From positions 1-64,000 of the forward strand of contig JACRJX010000016.1 of assembly GCA_016235595.1 (NCBI GenBank): 64,000 nt of DNA, written 5' to 3'. The translations under genes and the position numbers were made by a program. The notes beneath the pieces were generated by a model that was given only the letters and a program-made list of their open reading frames with translations, was not told the origin of the DNA and made no database searches. Positions 61,098 to 64,000 of this stretch are shown here, piece after piece (the first letter of the stretch is position 1; each line of letters starts with the position of its first letter). Origin of the DNA: Verrucomicrobiota bacterium (lineage in GTDB: Bacteria; Verrucomicrobiota; Verrucomicrobiia; CAIQCK01).

Positions 61098-62375
61098 ATG
61101 CCGCCCATGAAACGCGTTGTCGTTACAGGGTTGGGATTCATCACAAGCATCGGCAACAGCCGCGAACAGGTTCTGCGCAGCCTCAAGGAATGCCGTACTG
61201 GTGTGGAGTTGTTCCCGGAATTTGCCGGTTCCGATGTGCCGGTGAAACTGGCTGGGACCGTCAAGGGATTTGGTTTTCCGACGGCGATGTTTGAAGATTG
61301 GACGTATCCGGCTGAATGCGCACTCAGTCGCGAACAACTGCGGCCGATGACGCCCAATGCCCTCTACGCCTATTGTGCAATGCAGCAGGCCATCCACGAA
61401 GCACAACTCACGCCCGACTTGGTTGCAAACCCGCGCACCGGCCTCGTGTGCGCTTCGGGCGGCTCGATGTGGATGGCCTATGAGAACTTCCACACCATGA
61501 CCACACGCGGCGTGAGCCGGTGCCAGCCGATGGCCATCGTCAATGGCATCCCCGGCTCGCTTTACATCAACCTTGTCTCCTGCTTCAGACTCAAAGGCGG
61601 TTCGCTCGGTTGCTCCAGCGCCTGTTCCTCGTCGGCGCACGCGCTGGGACTGGCAGTGGACTCGATCCGGCTGGGGCGACAGGACACGGTTTTTGTCGTT
61701 GGGGCCGAGGACTGCAACAAGTTCAGCATTCTCCCATTCGCCAGCATTCGCGCGCTCAGTGTGCAAACCGACCCGGAGAAATCACCCTGCGCCTTCGACG
61801 TCAAACGCGATGGCTTTGTCGGCACCGGCGGCGCGTGCGTGCTCGTGGTCGAGGAGATGGAGCACGCCCGGCGGCGCGGCGCGAACCTTTGCGCTGAAGT
61901 GCTCGGTTGGGGGCAGGCTTCCGACGGTTTCAACGTCATCGCGCCTGATCCGAACGGCGACGGGTTGGCGCGGGCCATGAAGGAGGCGCTGCAAGACGCA
62001 GATCTCCAGCCGGACGCGGTGGATTACATCAACGCGCACGCTACCGCCACGCCGGCTGGCGACATCAGCGAATGCCGCGCCATCCGGCAGGTGTTTGCCG
62101 GCGGCAGAGTCCCGTTCATCAGCAGCACCAAGAGCCTCACCGGCCACGGCTTGTCGTTGGCAGGCGCGATGGAGGCTGCCTTCTGCTGCCTCGCTTTACA
62201 GGAGCGGTTCACGCCCGTCTCTGCGCACATCACCGAGTTGGATCCCGAATGCAAAGGGCTGCCGATCGTGACGCGTCCCATCGCCGACGCGCCGCGGATT
62301 GCCCTGAGCAATTCCAGCGGCTTCGGCGGTTCCAACGTCTGCCTTGCCTTTCGGCGTTGGGAACATGGAGAGTGA
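61098..62375 (+). CDS. Beta-ketoacyl synthase (KAS I/II type)
   Basis: About 425 residues from the ATG at 61098; the frame extends upstream but the GAGG site and protein start favour this one. The catalytic triad is intact: Cys176 in SSACSSSAHALG, His314 in INAHATATPAGD and His350 in STKSLTGHG, with Lys345 nearby. The enzyme condenses an acyl chain with a malonyl-ACP unit. It lies 13 bases after the ACP-dehydratase gene and overlaps the reductase gene by 11 bases. The motif variants (SSSA in place of the usual ATGxHA) set it apart from housekeeping FabF. Confidence 0.92.
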   Translation: MPPMKRVVVTGLGFITSIGNSREQVLRSLKECRTGVELFPEFAGSDVPVKLAGTVKGFGFPTAMFEDWTYPAECALSREQLRPMTPNALYAYCAMQQAIHEAQLTPDLVANPRTGLVCASGGSMWMAYENFHTMTTRGVSRCQPMAIVNGIPGSLYINLVSCFRLKGGSLGCSSACSSSAHALGLAVDSIRLGRQDTVFVVGAEDCNKFSILPFASIRALSVQTDPEKSPCAFDVKRDGFVGTGGACVLVVEEMEHARRRGANLCAEVLGWGQASDGFNVIAPDPNGDGLARAMKEALQDADLQPDAVDYINAHATATPAGDISECRAIRQVFAGGRVPFISSTKSLTGHGLSLAGAMEAAFCCLALQERFTPVSAHITELDPECKGLPIVTRPIADAPRIALSNSSGFGGSNVCLAFRRWEHGE

Positions 62376-63198
62376 ACGTTTACAGACCGTGTTGCTGACC
62401 GGCGCGAGTTCCGGCATCGGATTGGAAATTGCACGGTTGCTCGTTTCGCACGGCTGCGAAGTTTGGGGCACGTCGCGCGACCCCGCGCGCTTGCCGGAAG
62501 TCCCGCGTTTTCATCCCGTGCGGATGGACCTGGCGGACGACGCATCCATCCGTGAAGGTTTCGCGCAGGCGCAGCGCGAATCGGGCGGGTTCGACGCGCT
62601 CATCAACAACGCCGGCGCCGCTGTCTTCGGGCCGACCGCGTCGGTATCTGCCGAGCTGACGCGCGAGCAATTTCAAGTGCTTCTGCACGGTCCGCTCAAT
62701 CTGGTTCGCCTCGCGCTGCCGACAATGCGCCTGCGTCCGCGTGGCATCATCATTAACATCAGCTCGCTCGCCGGCGCGTTTCCAATTCCCTACATGGCCG
62801 CCTACAGCGCCGCCAAGGCTGCACTTAGCACGTACAGTCAGTGCTTGCGCCTCGAACTTGCCAATTCGTCGGTTCGCGTTGTGGACGTGCAGCCCGCCGA
62901 CATCAACACGGCATTTCACACAGCCACCAAGCGCGTCGCGCCCGCAGAGGACAGCGCGAGTCAGGAAGCGGTTTGGGAAGTCCAGCGCAGCAATATGGCC
63001 GCCGCGCCGCCACCACAATGCGTGGCTGAAGCGGTCTGGCGTGCCATCAAATCTCCGAACCCGCCGCCGGTCATCAAGGTCGGCGGCTTCTTTCAGGCGA
63101 AGTTCGGTCCGTGGGCGGTGCGATTCATGCCGGTGCGATGGGTGGATCGGTTCTTGCGAGGGTACTACAAGATTCAAGGCGGGAGTCATGAGTCATGA
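62365..63198 (+). CDS. Short-chain dehydrogenase/reductase, probable ketoreductase
   Basis: About 277 residues from the ATG at 62365, which overlaps the ketosynthase stop by 11 bases. Classical SDR features are present: TGASSGIG (12-19), NNAGA (81-85), Ser134 in NISSLAG, and Tyr147-x3-Lys151 (AAYSAAK). By position it should reduce the 3-ketoacyl-ACP product of the ketosynthase, but the SDR sequence alone does not prove this substrate. The radical SAM gene starts within its stop (ATGA). Confidence 0.88.
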   Translation: MESERLQTVLLTGASSGIGLEIARLLVSHGCEVWGTSRDPARLPEVPRFHPVRMDLADDASIREGFAQAQRESGGFDALINNAGAAVFGPTASVSAELTREQFQVLLHGPLNLVRLALPTMRLRPRGIIINISSLAGAFPIPYMAAYSAAKAALSTYSQCLRLELANSSVRVVDVQPADINTAFHTATKRVAPAEDSASQEAVWEVQRSNMAAAPPPQCVAEAVWRAIKSPNPPPVIKVGGFFQAKFGPWAVRFMPVRWVDRFLRGYYKIQGGSHES

Positions 63199-64000
63199 AC
63201 GTATTGCTTGCAAACCCTGAGTTTCCACTCTCGTTCTGGAGTCTTCAGCGCACGCGTGCGATCATGGAGGTGAAGGCGGTAGTCGCACCGCTGGGACTTG
63301 CTACCGTGGCCGCGTTGCTGCCGTGCCAATGGAACCTGCGTATTGTGGACCTCAATGTCCAGCCGGTTACGGACGCCGACTGGAACTGGACGGAGATGAT
63401 CCTCATTACGGGGATGGTTGTCCAAAAGGACGGCCTATTGAGTCTCGTGCGGGAGGGCAAGGCCAGAGGCAAGATCGTGGCGGTTGGCGGACCTTATGCC
63501 ACGGCTGTTCCGGAACCGGTCCTCGAAGCCGGCGCGGATTATGTCGTTCGTGGCGAAGGCGAGAACCTCGTGCCCGAGTTTCTTGAGGCTCTAAAAACCG
63601 GAAACACGCGGCGGGTGTTCGAGTCCTCCGAGAAACCTCCAATAACGGCATCACCCGTGCCGCGTTTCGACCTGCTGCGTGTTGGCGACTACATTGCCAT
63701 GGCCATCCAGACCGCGCGTGGTTGTCCGTACGACTGCGAGTTCTGCGACGTCATCAGTCTCTTTGGACGCCAGATGCGATGCAAGACTGCCGATCAAGTC
63801 ATCCAGGAATTGGAGGCAGTCTACCGGACCGGATGGCGCGGCATCGTCTTTGTCAGCGACGATAATTTCATCGGTCACAAGGCCCACGCGCGTGCCGTCC
63901 TCGCCCAACTGATCCCGTGGATGGAAAGTCGGGGATATCCTTTCGATTTTTGGACGCAAGCGTCCGTGGATTTGGGCAGCGATCTGGAGATGATTGATCT
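63195..64000 (+). CDS. B12-binding-type radical SAM enzyme, paralogue 2 (3' truncated by the window)
   Basis: An open frame from the ATG at 63195 (4-base overlap with the SDR stop) to the window end, 268 codons seen. It is strongly similar to the protein encoded at 52366-54012: PLGLATVAALLP, VDLNVQPVTDADWNW, SPVPRFDLL, then the iron-sulfur motif Cys177, Cys181, Cys184 (ARGCPYDCEFCD) and FVSDDNFIGHKAHAR. The N-terminal half is the cobalamin-binding-type domain. The C-terminal part is missing. Its place directly behind ACP, KS, DH and KR functions suggests it methylates or otherwise modifies the acyl chain. Confidence 0.9.
   Translation, partial: MNVLLANPEFPLSFWSLQRTRAIMEVKAVVAPLGLATVAALLPCQWNLRIVDLNVQPVTDADWNWTEMILITGMVVQKDGLLSLVREGKARGKIVAVGGPYATAVPEPVLEAGADYVVRGEGENLVPEFLEALKTGNTRRVFESSEKPPITASPVPRFDLLRVGDYIAMAIQTARGCPYDCEFCDVISLFGRQMRCKTADQVIQELEAVYRTGWRGIVFVSDDNFIGHKAHARAVLAQLIPWMESRGYPFDFWTQASVDLGSDLEMID

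Noticed and set aside
1..64000. tRNA, rRNA, CRISPR, insertion sequence or phage genes
   Set aside because: Scanned the gaps between genes by eye and saw no cloverleaf, repeat-spacer pattern, transposase motif or terminal inverted repeats.

Overview
The window looks like a high-GC chromosome segment from a Verrucomicrobiota-type (PVC superphylum) bacterium, perhaps close to the Pedosphaera/Limisphaerales group. This is inferred from gene content, not from a marker gene. The signs are a PEP-CTERM protein at the left edge, many exported oxidoreductases of the Gfo/Idh/MocA type with twin-arginine leaders, very large secreted PQQ-type beta-propeller proteins, a leucine-rich-repeat protein, and surface-glycan genes mixed with radical SAM enzymes. 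No rRNA, tRNA, CRISPR array, transposase or phage gene was found.

Layout. 1-3433: end of a PEP-CTERM protein, an AraC-type regulator, and a divergent corrinoid protein / MtaB-like methanol methyltransferase pair that keeps all three zinc ligands. 3445-8088: a TauE-like exporter, then an overlapping Mo/W-type ABC transport operon (a tandem-fused binding protein, permease, ATPase) ending in a ThiF/MoeB-like protein. 8089-16032: two giant exported propeller proteins, each with a methyltransferase-like domain. 16112-25481: a ROK kinase, then a polyphosphate operon (ppx, ppk1, HD-CHAD fusion) followed by a small secreted protein, an RMD1-like protein and a DUF4010 membrane protein. 25548-44148: an exported catabolic region (YqhD-like alcohol dehydrogenase, M23 peptidase, three Gfo/Idh/MocA proteins, metallophosphoesterase, ceramidase-like hydrolase, oligogalacturonate-lyase-like propeller, nucleotide pyrophosphatase-like lipoprotein, FAD oxidoreductase, CsgG-like protein, MBL-fold hydrolase). 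An AT-rich insert lies at about 31.6-32.5 kb. 44346-47990: a duplicated leucine-rich-repeat protein, a GspC/PilP-like secreted protein and two membrane proteins.

48097-64000 is the most distinctive region. A leftward operon coupled by 4-bp overlaps carries a B12-type radical SAM enzyme, a WalW-like deacetylase, a GT4 glycosyltransferase and an acyl-CoA dehydrogenase. A rightward operon carries a glycosyltransferase-like protein, a GT9 heptosyltransferase-type protein and a radical SAM/SPASM enzyme. A leftward pair carries a second radical SAM/SPASM enzyme and another GT4. A rightward operon carries an acyl carrier protein fused to a FabZ-type hotdog dehydratase, a ketoacyl synthase, a short-chain reductase and a second B12-type radical SAM enzyme that is closely similar to the first and runs off the window.

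Taken together, the last region reads as a dedicated acyl-chain assembly line (ACP, KS, KR, DH) with radical SAM tailoring, set among glycan-assembly genes. It may make an unusual modified lipid or glycolipid. The product is unknown, and this is the best candidate here for an undescribed system.
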